Below are positions 34,030 to 42,151 of a stretch of DNA of 64,000 nt, piece by piece. The notes below the pieces were generated by a model. That model was given only the letters and a program-made list of their open reading frames with translations. It had not been told where the DNA came from and searched no databases. A program made the position numbers and the translations under genes. Position 1 is the stretch's first letter. The number at the start of each line of letters is the position of its first letter. Origin of the DNA: JAHDHW01 sp965220465 (GTDB taxonomy: Bacteria; Bacteroidota; Bacteroidia; Chitinophagales; Saprospiraceae); the NCBI GenBank assembly GCA_965220465.1, contig CBDCPZ010000007.1, positions 91,455-155,454 of the forward strand. Direction: 5' to 3'.

Positions 34030-34114
34030 CAAAATTATACTATCACCAGGCAAGGATAAAGCTTCCGGCTTTGTTGTGTTACAAATGACCGTGTATTAAT
34101 GACAATTGACTTTT
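34030..34114 (-). promoter_or_regulatory. Shared-element promoter, copy E
   Basis: Minus strand: AAAAGTCAATTGTCATT, then GGTCATTTGTAACAC..., AAAGCCGGAAGCTTTA, a 19-nt spacer and TAATTTTG (34037-34030), a perfect TAnnTTTG. The ATG of the coiled-coil protein is 40 nt from the -7 box end. The core is 34057-34090. Confidence 0.78.
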
Positions 34115-34332
34115 TTGAAAGGATTTTGATTTTTAGGAATTCTATTTTCCAACCTCAAATTATGTCTTGATTGGCTAGTAGTCTTTGAACCGGCTAAATA
34201 TCTTATAAGGCTGTTTTCTTCTAGGTATTTGTTTTTTGAAAGCATATTGGCATTTCCCAAAATATAGGAAAATCGGTCAACCATCACGAAAGGGTCGTCA
34301 ATTATCACTTATCAGTTTTCTTTTTTATAGAA

Positions 34333-37300
34333 ATGACTAGTAAAGGGTTATTTTTGGATATGTTTAATAAAAAAGCAAACACCTTACTATTGTTGATTAG
34401 TCTCCATTTTGGAGCAACCATGCTTTGGGGCCGAAGCCAGCCAGAGCCCGTTTCCCATTTCCCTTATAAGCAATACACGGTTTTGGATGGTTTGACGCAA
34501 ACTTTGACCAAACGTCTGCTGATGGATCAGCGAGGATTTATTTGGGTGGGAACGAAACGTGGCATCAATCGATACGATGGTTTGCAATTTGAAAATTACC
34601 TCAATAATGCTGTTTTTCAGGATGCGGATATCTTTGATATTTGCGAAGATGATGAAGGCGATATTTGGTTTTCCAGCTCAAAGGGGCTTTTCAATTATGA
34701 TTGGGATACTTTGCACAATTTGTTGCCGGATACGCCGAGTGAATTTGAACCATTTAGCATGACGATTGATCCTGCAAAAAAGATTGCCTGGGTAATCAAT
34801 CACAGAGATTCACGTGAATTATATCGCGTTGAAGAAGGAAATATTGAAAACCTCACCATAAAAATTCCTGAGTTATTTAAGCAAAAGACACATTCTATTT
34901 TCTTCAACCAGCAGGAAAATAAACTGTATGTCACCACGTCGGATAGTCTAAGATCAATTGGAAATATTTGGTGTGTTGAAGATAATAACATCAGGTTTAT
35001 AGATCATTATGACAGGACTTTGAGAACTATTTTTAAAGCTGATCAAAATGGAAATACCTTTTTATCCATTGCTGATGAAATATTTAAAATTGAAAATGAG
35101 CACCTGAAACCGATCTTTGAATTTGATTTTCTTATAAATGCTTTTGATTTCAGAAATGGTGAATTGATCGTTGCAAGCAGAACAAAATTGTATAAAATCA
35201 ATGATGGAAAGTTAATCGATTTTGATCTCGACCTCAATTTTGTGTATGACTTAATGGTCGATGATCGTGGAAAAATATGGATCGCCACCGAAGATGGTTT
35301 GTTTAAAATTATTAGCGAAGCGTTTATCAATTATCCCCAAAAAAGTGGGATGATCAAATATCCCTGGAGCGTTTTGCAGGATGACGAAGGAGCAATGTGG
35401 TTTGCTTCTTATGGCTTTGGAATGGCTCGGCTAAAGGATGGAAAATATTCTTATCCCAAAGATTATCTTTCGGTTTATGATGAAAATTGGTTTTATACCC
35501 GTGCTATAAAAAGGGGAAATGGCGACCTTCTTTTTCCAACAAACCAGAATGTGCTGGTTTATAGCGATGGGAAATATGAAATATTAAAAGGATCACAAGG
35601 TAGGCCGGTGCTTTCCATTTACGAAGATGCTGTAAATGACCTGATCTATCTGGCTACCAATGGTTTGAAAAAACTGGACAAAAATGGCCTGGTGGCATTT
35701 TATGGCGATGAAAGTGGTTTGGATACGGAGACCTTCAAATTTCTTGAGGATATTGAGAAAGACAAAAATGGCAACTTTTGGCTGACAAGCGATGATGGAA
35801 TGGCTCGCTTTGATGGAGAAAATTTTATTAATTATTATGCCGGAAAAGAAGTGAAATCCGGCGCAATGTCAATCTACAAAGATTATCGCGAAAATTTATG
35901 GTTTGGAGGGCGTGATGGTCTGATGCTTTTAGATTATTCGGCAGCTGTTCCTGTTCCGGTGTTGGAATCGCAAATAAAAGGAAATATCCATTTTGTGATT
36001 GCTGTGGATTCGAGTTATTTGATACTTGGACAAGATCGCAACCTTGTTTTACTTGACTTGCAAAAATATTACAACGGTGAAATATCAATTCAGGTCTTTG
36101 ATCAGGAAAACGGTTTTGATGGTTATGAATGCAGTCAAAATGGAGTTTTTGTGGATCATGAAAAATCAGTCTGGATGCTCACTGCAAATATGGTGACCAG
36201 GTTGTTTCCCAATCGAATTAAAAAGGATACTTCCACACTTCGGGTTTTTTTAACGGACTTCAAATCTGTAAATGGGGAATCATCAGTCGAAAGAGCCGAA
36301 AACCTTTTCATAGCTGGAAAAGATGCCTTACTTGAAATACCTTCAAATGAAAAAAATATAAACTTCCGATTTATTGCGCCTAACTTTTCCGGACCTTCAA
36401 AAATAAAGTATCAATATAAGTTGGAAGGCTTTGATGATTGGTCCGTTCCTTCGCCGAATCGATCGGTGATTTATTCGAAATTGCCAGTTGGAAACTATGA
36501 GTTTCAGGTGAGGGCGAGTATCCGCGATGGTATTTATTCTAAAATTGCACGAGCTAAATTGTCTGTTTTGCCGGCAACTTTTTGGGACCAGCCCATGGCG
36601 GTAAACTTCATCGAATTATTTCCGTATTTATTAGCCGTTTCGTCGATTCTGTTTCTGATTTGGTTTTTGCAAAGAAGAAGATGGAAAGAAAGAACCAGGG
36701 ATTCTAAAATTGAACATGAATTTACTAAACTTCAAATCAACACACTTCAAAATCAGATTAATCCACATTTTTTCTTTAATTCGCTCAACGCCATCAACGC
36801 GCTCGTGATCGATGGTAAAAAGAAAGATGTTTTAAATTATAACCAATTGTTGAGCGACGTGATCCGGCCAATTTTTAAAAGTGAAAAAGGAGTGATGAGA
36901 AAACTTTCTGAAGAAATTGAACTGGTCAGAAAATATGTGCAATTGGAAGAGTTGCGATTTAACAATAAATTTAAAAGCCAAATAACCATCGACGAAAATG
37001 TAAATGTAAATGCTTTGGTCCCAAAAACGGTCATCCAGACTTTTGTAAACAATGCTATCAAGCATGGCTTGGAACCAAAGAGGGAAGGAGGGGTTTTGAA
37101 TATTTCAATTAGCCAAAAGGAAGAAAAAATTGAGATTATGGTAGAAGATAACGGTATTGGCCGAAAGGCTTCTGAAACTTTGGCCGTGAAAAATAAAAAG
37201 ATAAGTACGAAAAGAGGAGTTGTTATTATTAATCAAATAATAGATTTGCTCAATAGTCAGTACCCTCAAAAAGCTTCCGTGGAATACGTTGATCTTGATG

Positions 37301-37368
37301 AAGAAAATCCAAACTTTACGGGGACAAAAGTGATTACAAGACTTTATTCAAAATATAAAACTATTTAA
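34333..37368 (+). CDS. LytS-type sensor histidine kinase with periplasmic two-component propeller
   Basis: A 1011-aa membrane kinase. After a signal anchor (LLLLISLHFGATMLWG) come Reg_prop beta-propeller units (about 45-640; for example DQRGFIWVGTKRGINRYDG, DDRGKIWIATEDGLFK). A Y_Y_Y domain follows (about 670-750), then a membrane helix near 755-775 (LLAVSSILFLIWFLQ), and a His_kinase domain with the phospho-acceptor in NQINPHFFFNSLNAIN near residue 811. The ATPase part has DNGIGRKASE. An in-frame ATG at 34360 is an alternative start. The response regulator begins 3 nt after the stop. Such kinases sense outside polymers or envelope signals. It is divergent from a shared-element promoter. Confidence 0.92.
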   Translation: MTSKGLFLDMFNKKANTLLLLISLHFGATMLWGRSQPEPVSHFPYKQYTVLDGLTQTLTKRLLMDQRGFIWVGTKRGINRYDGLQFENYLNNAVFQDADIFDICEDDEGDIWFSSSKGLFNYDWDTLHNLLPDTPSEFEPFSMTIDPAKKIAWVINHRDSRELYRVEEGNIENLTIKIPELFKQKTHSIFFNQQENKLYVTTSDSLRSIGNIWCVEDNNIRFIDHYDRTLRTIFKADQNGNTFLSIADEIFKIENEHLKPIFEFDFLINAFDFRNGELIVASRTKLYKINDGKLIDFDLDLNFVYDLMVDDRGKIWIATEDGLFKIISEAFINYPQKSGMIKYPWSVLQDDEGAMWFASYGFGMARLKDGKYSYPKDYLSVYDENWFYTRAIKRGNGDLLFPTNQNVLVYSDGKYEILKGSQGRPVLSIYEDAVNDLIYLATNGLKKLDKNGLVAFYGDESGLDTETFKFLEDIEKDKNGNFWLTSDDGMARFDGENFINYYAGKEVKSGAMSIYKDYRENLWFGGRDGLMLLDYSAAVPVPVLESQIKGNIHFVIAVDSSYLILGQDRNLVLLDLQKYYNGEISIQVFDQENGFDGYECSQNGVFVDHEKSVWMLTANMVTRLFPNRIKKDTSTLRVFLTDFKSVNGESSVERAENLFIAGKDALLEIPSNEKNINFRFIAPNFSGPSKIKYQYKLEGFDDWSVPSPNRSVIYSKLPVGNYEFQVRASIRDGIYSKIARAKLSVLPATFWDQPMAVNFIELFPYLLAVSSILFLIWFLQRRRWKERTRDSKIEHEFTKLQINTLQNQINPHFFFNSLNAINALVIDGKKKDVLNYNQLLSDVIRPIFKSEKGVMRKLSEEIELVRKYVQLEELRFNNKFKSQITIDENVNVNALVPKTVIQTFVNNAIKHGLEPKREGGVLNISISQKEEKIEIMVEDNGIGRKASETLAVKNKKISTKRGVVIINQIIDLLNSQYPQKASVEYVDLDEENPNFTGTKVITRLYSKYKTI

Positions 37369-37371
37369 GCG

Positions 37372-38100
37372 ATGAATACACTAGATGCGATCATTGTTGA
37401 TGATGAACCTTCCGCTATTAAAATGTTGAAATTCCATTTGCAGGATTTTCCTTTTATTAATATCGTGGCGGACGCGGACAATATTGAAGCTGCAGAAAAA
37501 GAAATTCTCTACAACAAACCGCATTTGTTGTTTTTGGATATTCAATTGCATGGAGAATCTATTTTTACCATGCTCGAAAACCTGAAAAGGAGAGATTTAA
37601 ATTTTGGGATCGTTTTTATCACCGCTTATTATGATGACTATTTGAAGGATGCCATTGATGCTTGTGGGATTCACTTTGATCGTTTCAGTTATATTGAAAA
37701 GCCGATTTCTTCTGAAAAGCTGTCTGAACCGCTTTTGAAATTCAAACAACTGTTTGATAGAAATAATGGAGAAAAGTTAAAGATTAAGCATCAAAACGGA
37801 ATTGAGCAGGTTGCTTTTCAAAATATTTTTTATTGTGAATCCAGCGGAAACCAGGCAATGATCCATTTGACCAATGGTTCTTATTTAATATCGTCTGACA
37901 ACCTCAGCAAATTGATTCATTCTCTCCCCGAAAAATCTTTTTACAGAATGAGTAGCCAATTCATTATCAATTTGAATCATGTTCGAAAAATTGAAAAGAA
38001 AGGAAGCAAGTATTTTTGCACACTGGCTTTTCAGAACAAAAAGGAAGATCTCATCGTTCCGGAAAAAAAATGGAAACATTTAAAGAACTTGATAAATTGA
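37372..38100 (+). CDS. LytTR family response regulator
   Basis: A 242-aa regulator. The receiver domain (1-120) has the acidic pair in IIVDDEP, the phospho-acceptor D56 in LLFLDIQLHG and K in YIEKPIS. The LytTR DNA-binding domain (about 140-240) has IFYCESSGNQAMIHL and FYRMSSQFIINLNHVRKIEK. It forms a pair with the kinase ending 3 nt upstream. LytTR proteins activate genes from direct-repeat sites upstream of -35. Its targets may include the shared-element promoters next door, which is a hypothesis. Confidence 0.92.
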   Translation: MNTLDAIIVDDEPSAIKMLKFHLQDFPFINIVADADNIEAAEKEILYNKPHLLFLDIQLHGESIFTMLENLKRRDLNFGIVFITAYYDDYLKDAIDACGIHFDRFSYIEKPISSEKLSEPLLKFKQLFDRNNGEKLKIKHQNGIEQVAFQNIFYCESSGNQAMIHLTNGSYLISSDNLSKLIHSLPEKSFYRMSSQFIINLNHVRKIEKKGSKYFCTLAFQNKKEDLIVPEKKWKHLKNLIN

Positions 38101-38124
38101 ATCTTTTTCGTTGAATTATTGCAA

Positions 38125-38169
38125 TGTGATCCTCGTCACTTAATAAGTTCACAGAAGTCTCGAACTTTG
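38125..38169 (+). promoter_or_regulatory. Predicted Crp/Fnr operator and -7 box of the thioredoxin gene
   Basis: TGTGA-tcctcg-TCACT (38125-38140) matches the consensus with one mismatch. GAACTTTG (38162-38169) is one base from TAnnTTTG and ends exactly 36.5 nt from the site centre, the same spacing as at 14115 and 17004. The thioredoxin ATG is 49 nt after the palindrome. Confidence 0.72.
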
Positions 38170-38188
38170 TGCTAATAAAATTATTATA

Positions 38189-38494
38189 ATGAATAAGAAA
38201 ATTTCATTCAACGAATTAGTGTCAGGTGAAACTCCGGTTTTAATTGATTTTCATGCTGACTGGTGTGGGCCGTGTAAAGCTATGGCACCGATCATTAAAG
38301 AATTAGCGGCCGAAGTAGGCAATAAAGCGAAAATAATCAAAATTGATGTTGACAGAAATCAGGCACTTTCTAACAAATTGAATATCAGGGGAATTCCTAC
38401 TTTTATGGTGTTCAAAGAAGGTGAAGTGGTTTGGAGAGCTAGCGGAATGCAATCAGCGCATCAATTGTTACAAACTATTCAAAAATATTATTAA
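38189..38494 (+). CDS. trxA: Thioredoxin
   Basis: A 101-aa protein of normal thioredoxin length, with the active site DWCGPCK (C26, C29) and the cis-proline loop RGIPTFMVF. It has no signal peptide and acts in the cytoplasm as a disulfide reductant. Its operator matches those of the sulfur genes at 1-18 kb. Two YeeE/YedE genes follow after a large hairpin. In this setting it may reduce persulfides on transporters or rhodaneses. The symbol is by family; the genome may have others. Confidence 0.9.
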   Translation: MNKKISFNELVSGETPVLIDFHADWCGPCKAMAPIIKELAAEVGNKAKIIKIDVDRNQALSNKLNIRGIPTFMVFKEGEVVWRASGMQSAHQLLQTIQKYY

Positions 38495-38518
38495 GGAGAA
38501 GTTAGTGGTCAGAATCGA

Positions 38519-38562
38519 GTAGTCAGTTGCGAGAGGTTAGAAGGAGACTCGCAACTGACTAC
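38519..38562. other. Perfect 15-bp inverted repeat between thioredoxin and YeeE/YedE genes
   Basis: GTAGTCAGTTGCGAG (38519-38533) and CTCGCAACTGACTAC (38548-38562) pair perfectly around a 14-nt loop. Outer AGTGG/CCACT bases extend the symmetry, and a run of six A follows at 38581. It lies 24 nt after the thioredoxin stop. It may be a mobile REP-like palindrome or an mRNA processing/stability hairpin. Confidence 0.7.
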
Positions 38563-38641
38563 GGATTACTCGCCACTCCTAAAAAATTAAGCAGAGAATG
38601 TTATTTTTAAATATTAACAAACAAATTAATATCCAAAATTG

Positions 38642-39232
38642 ATGAATATCATAGAATTTATAAGCCAGCCCTGGCATTGGTCCATCTCTGGTCTGATGAT
38701 CGTAGTAGTGATGTTTTTATTACTTTATTTCGGTAAACAGTTTGGCGTATCTTCTTCCTTTGAAGCAATATGTTCTTTTGGTGGTGCCGGAAATAAAATC
38801 AAGCATTTTAATTTCGACTGGAAAAGGCAAGATTGGCAATTGATGTTTTTAGCAGGCGCTATTATTGGAGGAGCAATTGCTTCCACCCTTCTTGCGAGCC
38901 CTGAACCTGTTCATGTTGCAGGGACAACAGTTGCAGATTTACAATCTATCGGTGTAATTGCACCTCAGGTAACGGAAGGTGCCGGAGCAGGGTTTCTGCC
39001 TTTGGAATTGTTCAATTTTGAGTCGTTAATGACTTTAAAAGGAATTATTTTAATAGTTGGAGGTGGGTTTTTAATTGGTTTCGGAACGCGATGGGCAGGA
39101 GGTTGTACTTCCGGACATGCAATCAGTGGGCTGGCTAATTTGCAAATTCCGTCGTTAGTGGCTGTAATCGGTTTTTTCATCGGCGGACTTTTGATGACGC
39201 ACTTTTTATTACCAATTATTCTTTCCCTTTAA
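38642..39232 (+). CDS. YeeE/YedE family sulfur transporter, first half
   Basis: A membrane protein of 196 aa with about five helices. It has the family signature GTRWAGGCTSGHAISGLANL, whose Cys is the conserved thiol that passes thiosulfate or other sulfur through TsuA-like YeeE proteins. The ATG at 38642 is preferred over an in-frame TTG one codon earlier. The partner gene begins 12 nt after its stop. Together they match the split YeeE/YedE plus DUF6691 pairs common in Bacteroidota and Proteobacteria. It is probably driven from the thioredoxin promoter unless the hairpin blocks it. Confidence 0.9.
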   Translation: MNIIEFISQPWHWSISGLMIVVVMFLLLYFGKQFGVSSSFEAICSFGGAGNKIKHFNFDWKRQDWQLMFLAGAIIGGAIASTLLASPEPVHVAGTTVADLQSIGVIAPQVTEGAGAGFLPLELFNFESLMTLKGIILIVGGGFLIGFGTRWAGGCTSGHAISGLANLQIPSLVAVIGFFIGGLLMTHFLLPIILSL

Positions 39233-39244
39233 TATCTATAAATT

Positions 39245-39658
39245 ATGAGATTGATCAAATTTTTATTGACAGGTATTCTTTTCGGAATAGTAATGACGAA
39301 ATCTGAAGCGATTTCCTGGTTTCGGATACAGGAGATGTTTCGCTTTCAAAGCATTCACATGTACGGCATTATTGGCGTTGCTGTTGTTGTAGGAGCAATC
39401 ATGATTTATTTTATTAAAAAGAGCAAAGCGCGCGATCTATTTGGCGATTACATCACATTCAAACCTAAAGCACCGAATTATAAAGCCGGTATTTTTGGTG
39501 GAACATTATTTGGCCTGGGTTGGGCAATGACCGGCGCTTGTCCGGGACCACTTTACACCCTTCTCGGACATGGGTATTTAATTATTTTGGTTGTGATTGC
39601 CAGTGCTCTTTTGGGAACTTTGGCTTATGGGTTTGTTCGAGATAAATTGCCTCATTAA
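39245..39658 (+). CDS. YeeE/YedE family protein, second half (DUF6691-like)
   Basis: A 137-aa membrane protein with about four helices. The signature GLGWAMTGACPGPLYTLLG carries the conserved Cys of this half. It starts 12 nt after the first half. The pair probably forms one pseudo-symmetric channel for inorganic sulfur such as thiosulfate. The opposite-strand kinase gene ends 106 nt downstream. Confidence 0.88.
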   Translation: MRLIKFLLTGILFGIVMTKSEAISWFRIQEMFRFQSIHMYGIIGVAVVVGAIMIYFIKKSKARDLFGDYITFKPKAPNYKAGIFGGTLFGLGWAMTGACPGPLYTLLGHGYLIILVVIASALLGTLAYGFVRDKLPH

Positions 39659-39764
39659 AAAAAACAATGGAAAAGTTAATGGGTGTTTTGGTTGTGGTTT
39701 AAAGAAAATAAGTGAAAAAATGGCTTGGTAAAAGGAGTTCTCTTCTTTTAATACAAAAAAGGAT

Positions 39765-41855
39765 TTAAACAAGTGAAAGTTCTTCAATTGGAGCTGGCTC
39801 TTCAAGAGGCATGGGGAATGTAAAGAAAAAGGTTGTCCCTTCTCCTTCTATGGATTCAATCCATATATCTCCACCCCATAATTTTACTATTCGTTTGCAA
39901 ATGGCTAGCCCAATGCCAGTACCTTCATACTCCTCTCTGGTGTGTAATCGTCGAAACATTTCAAATACTTTTTCCTGATTTTCTTTTGATATACCGATCC
40001 CATTGTCTTTAACAGAAAAAACATATTTGTCATCTTTTTCTTCGCAATCGACAATCACAACAGGATCTCGTTCTCCTCTAAACTTAACTCCATTGCTGAC
40101 AAGGTTTTGGAGCAGTTGTATCAGTTGTGTTTTGTGCGCTTTAATGGTAGGAAGGTTTTCCGTTCGGACAATCAAGGTGCCATTGAGATTTTCAAGAAGC
40201 TGTCTTAGATTGGAGGTTATTATGACCATAAGTTCATTCACTGCTATAAAATCAGTAGGAGCAGGTTGGTTTCCTACCCTCGAAAAGTCTAAAAGATCGT
40301 CTAACAAGGTTTCCATTCTTGATACACCATCTACTATGTAAAATAAGAATTCCTTTCCGGTTTCGTCTATTATTTGATGGTACCTCTTTTTTAGCAAAGT
40401 AGTATATGAACCAATCATTCGAATAGGTTCTTTGAGGTCATGTGATGCAACATAAGCAAATTGTTGTAAGTCATCATTAGAATTTTTTAGTTGCTTATTT
40501 TTAACATGAATCTCTTTATTTTTAATATTTAAAATATCATTTTTTTCTTCAAGTAACTTATTTATGTTGCTCTGATATTTCAGTTTTTTCCGGTATGACC
40601 ACAAGAAAGATAAAAAGAATAGCCCTGCAATAGCTAAAATGTAAACCTGAAGTTTTTGAATCTTTTTATTTTTGCCCAATAACTCGTTTTCTTTTTTTAA
40701 CAATGTAACCTCATGTTCATGCTTTTGAATTTCATATCTCCTTTTAGATTGTCCCATCTCTTCCACTGTTTTTTCGTTGAGCACTGAATCTTTTAGCGCC
40801 AGGTATTTTTTTGTGAAAGAATAAGCAGTCAATGGATCATCCAATTGCTCATAAACAATGGTCATGTTTTTATAGATATCTAATTGGCGTGTTTTGGAGT
40901 TTACATCTTTAGCCATCTTTAGCGTTTGTTTTAAAATGGATAAAGCCTTTGCTGGTTTTTCCCATTGGATATACAACTTTGATAGATCAAGCTCACTTCC
41001 AATAACTCCCCATTTATCTTCAAGACCAAGTTTTATAGATATGGAATTTTTTAAATATTGTTCAGCTTTTACAAAATCTCCTTGTGTTGCATAATTCATA
41101 GCAATATTCCCTAGTGCATAAGCAATTCCGGTTTTGTAATTGAGTTTTTTAGCTAATTGTAATGCCTGAGAATTATAGTTTAGGCTTTCCCCTTGATTTT
41201 CTAATTTTTCATACACACTTCCCATGGCAGCTAAACAAGAATAGAAGAACCTTTCGTTTTTTAAGCCGGCACAGATCTTATAAGCATGATTGTAATGGTC
41301 AAGGGCCTGCTCGTATTGGGTTTGATAATAAAAGATAGTACCTAGATTGTAGTGGCTATTTGCTATACCTAAAGAATCGTTTGTGATTTCATGAAGACGC
41401 AGTGCTTTCATTTGATGTTCATAAGCACTTTCATAATTACCTAATGCCTGATGGATAACAGATATTTGTGTATATGTACTTGCTTTTTTAAGTTCTTTAT
41501 CTGGATAGCCTTTCAATTCAAGAATAGCTGAATAGCTTGCTAAAGCCTCTTGGAAACTATTTCTTCTTTGGTAACTGAGCCCTATCCCAAATAGACTTTC
41601 TGCCATTTTTACAATGTCGTTTTGATTTTTTGCGATTTCAAAAGCAATAGAATTATGATGTAAAGATTCTTTATAATTTTCATTTCCCCCTGTGCCATAT
41701 TCTTGACCCAAATTGATGTGTAATTGATACAATTGATCCTGATCATTTGATCCTTGATATTCCTCCAACAGAATAAGAAGGCTATCAACATTGTTAGCAG
41801 AAGATAGTTGAGCTAAAAAGATAGAGCCAAACAGGATTAGACCAACTGATTTCAT
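39765..41855 (-). CDS. TPR-containing sensor histidine kinase
   Basis: A 696-aa kinase. The signal peptide SVGLILFGSIFLAQLSSA is followed by tetratricopeptide repeats (about 35-350; for example IANSHYNLGTIFYYQTQYEQALDHY in pieces), a membrane helix near 400 (VYILAIAGLFFLSFLWSY) and a coiled coil. A HisKA domain has H in VASHDLKEPIRM (near 470), and the ATPase domain has DNGIGI and GTGIGLAICKRI. The signal is unknown and no response regulator is adjacent, so its partner is elsewhere. The 296-bp gap beyond its start shows no gene; a TAATCTTTG near 41929-41937 could be part of its promoter. Confidence 0.9.
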   Translation of the reverse strand: MKSVGLILFGSIFLAQLSSANNVDSLLILLEEYQGSNDQDQLYQLHINLGQEYGTGGNENYKESLHHNSIAFEIAKNQNDIVKMAESLFGIGLSYQRRNSFQEALASYSAILELKGYPDKELKKASTYTQISVIHQALGNYESAYEHQMKALRLHEITNDSLGIANSHYNLGTIFYYQTQYEQALDHYNHAYKICAGLKNERFFYSCLAAMGSVYEKLENQGESLNYNSQALQLAKKLNYKTGIAYALGNIAMNYATQGDFVKAEQYLKNSISIKLGLEDKWGVIGSELDLSKLYIQWEKPAKALSILKQTLKMAKDVNSKTRQLDIYKNMTIVYEQLDDPLTAYSFTKKYLALKDSVLNEKTVEEMGQSKRRYEIQKHEHEVTLLKKENELLGKNKKIQKLQVYILAIAGLFFLSFLWSYRKKLKYQSNINKLLEEKNDILNIKNKEIHVKNKQLKNSNDDLQQFAYVASHDLKEPIRMIGSYTTLLKKRYHQIIDETGKEFLFYIVDGVSRMETLLDDLLDFSRVGNQPAPTDFIAVNELMVIITSNLRQLLENLNGTLIVRTENLPTIKAHKTQLIQLLQNLVSNGVKFRGERDPVVIVDCEEKDDKYVFSVKDNGIGISKENQEKVFEMFRRLHTREEYEGTGIGLAICKRIVKLWGGDIWIESIEGEGTTFFFTFPMPLEEPAPIEELSLV

Positions 41856-42151
41856 TAGATTTGGTTGTGTAAAAGGGGGATTAAGTTACATGAATAAGTT
41901 TTAGGTAGCTAAAATAGTATAGTCAAAGATTATACCATACCATTGTGGTGAAAGGCAGGATTCATTGACAAAGTTTAGATCTTCAAGTAATGTATTGATT
42001 TGTTAACCTTGTTAATACCCTGTCACAAAAAGATAGCCATGAATTCATTTTGGCAAATTATTTGGCATATAATGTCATTGTAAAATGCCCTCCGTCTATT
42101 AATTCCTCCTCATCGATCTTCCAATATTTTGATTTTTAGTAAAATCTTTCC

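Noticed and set aside
41856..42151. Possible shared-element promoter in front of the TPR histidine kinase
   Set aside because: A TAATCTTTG-like box is present, but no GGTCATTTG core or GGAAGC part at the required distance.
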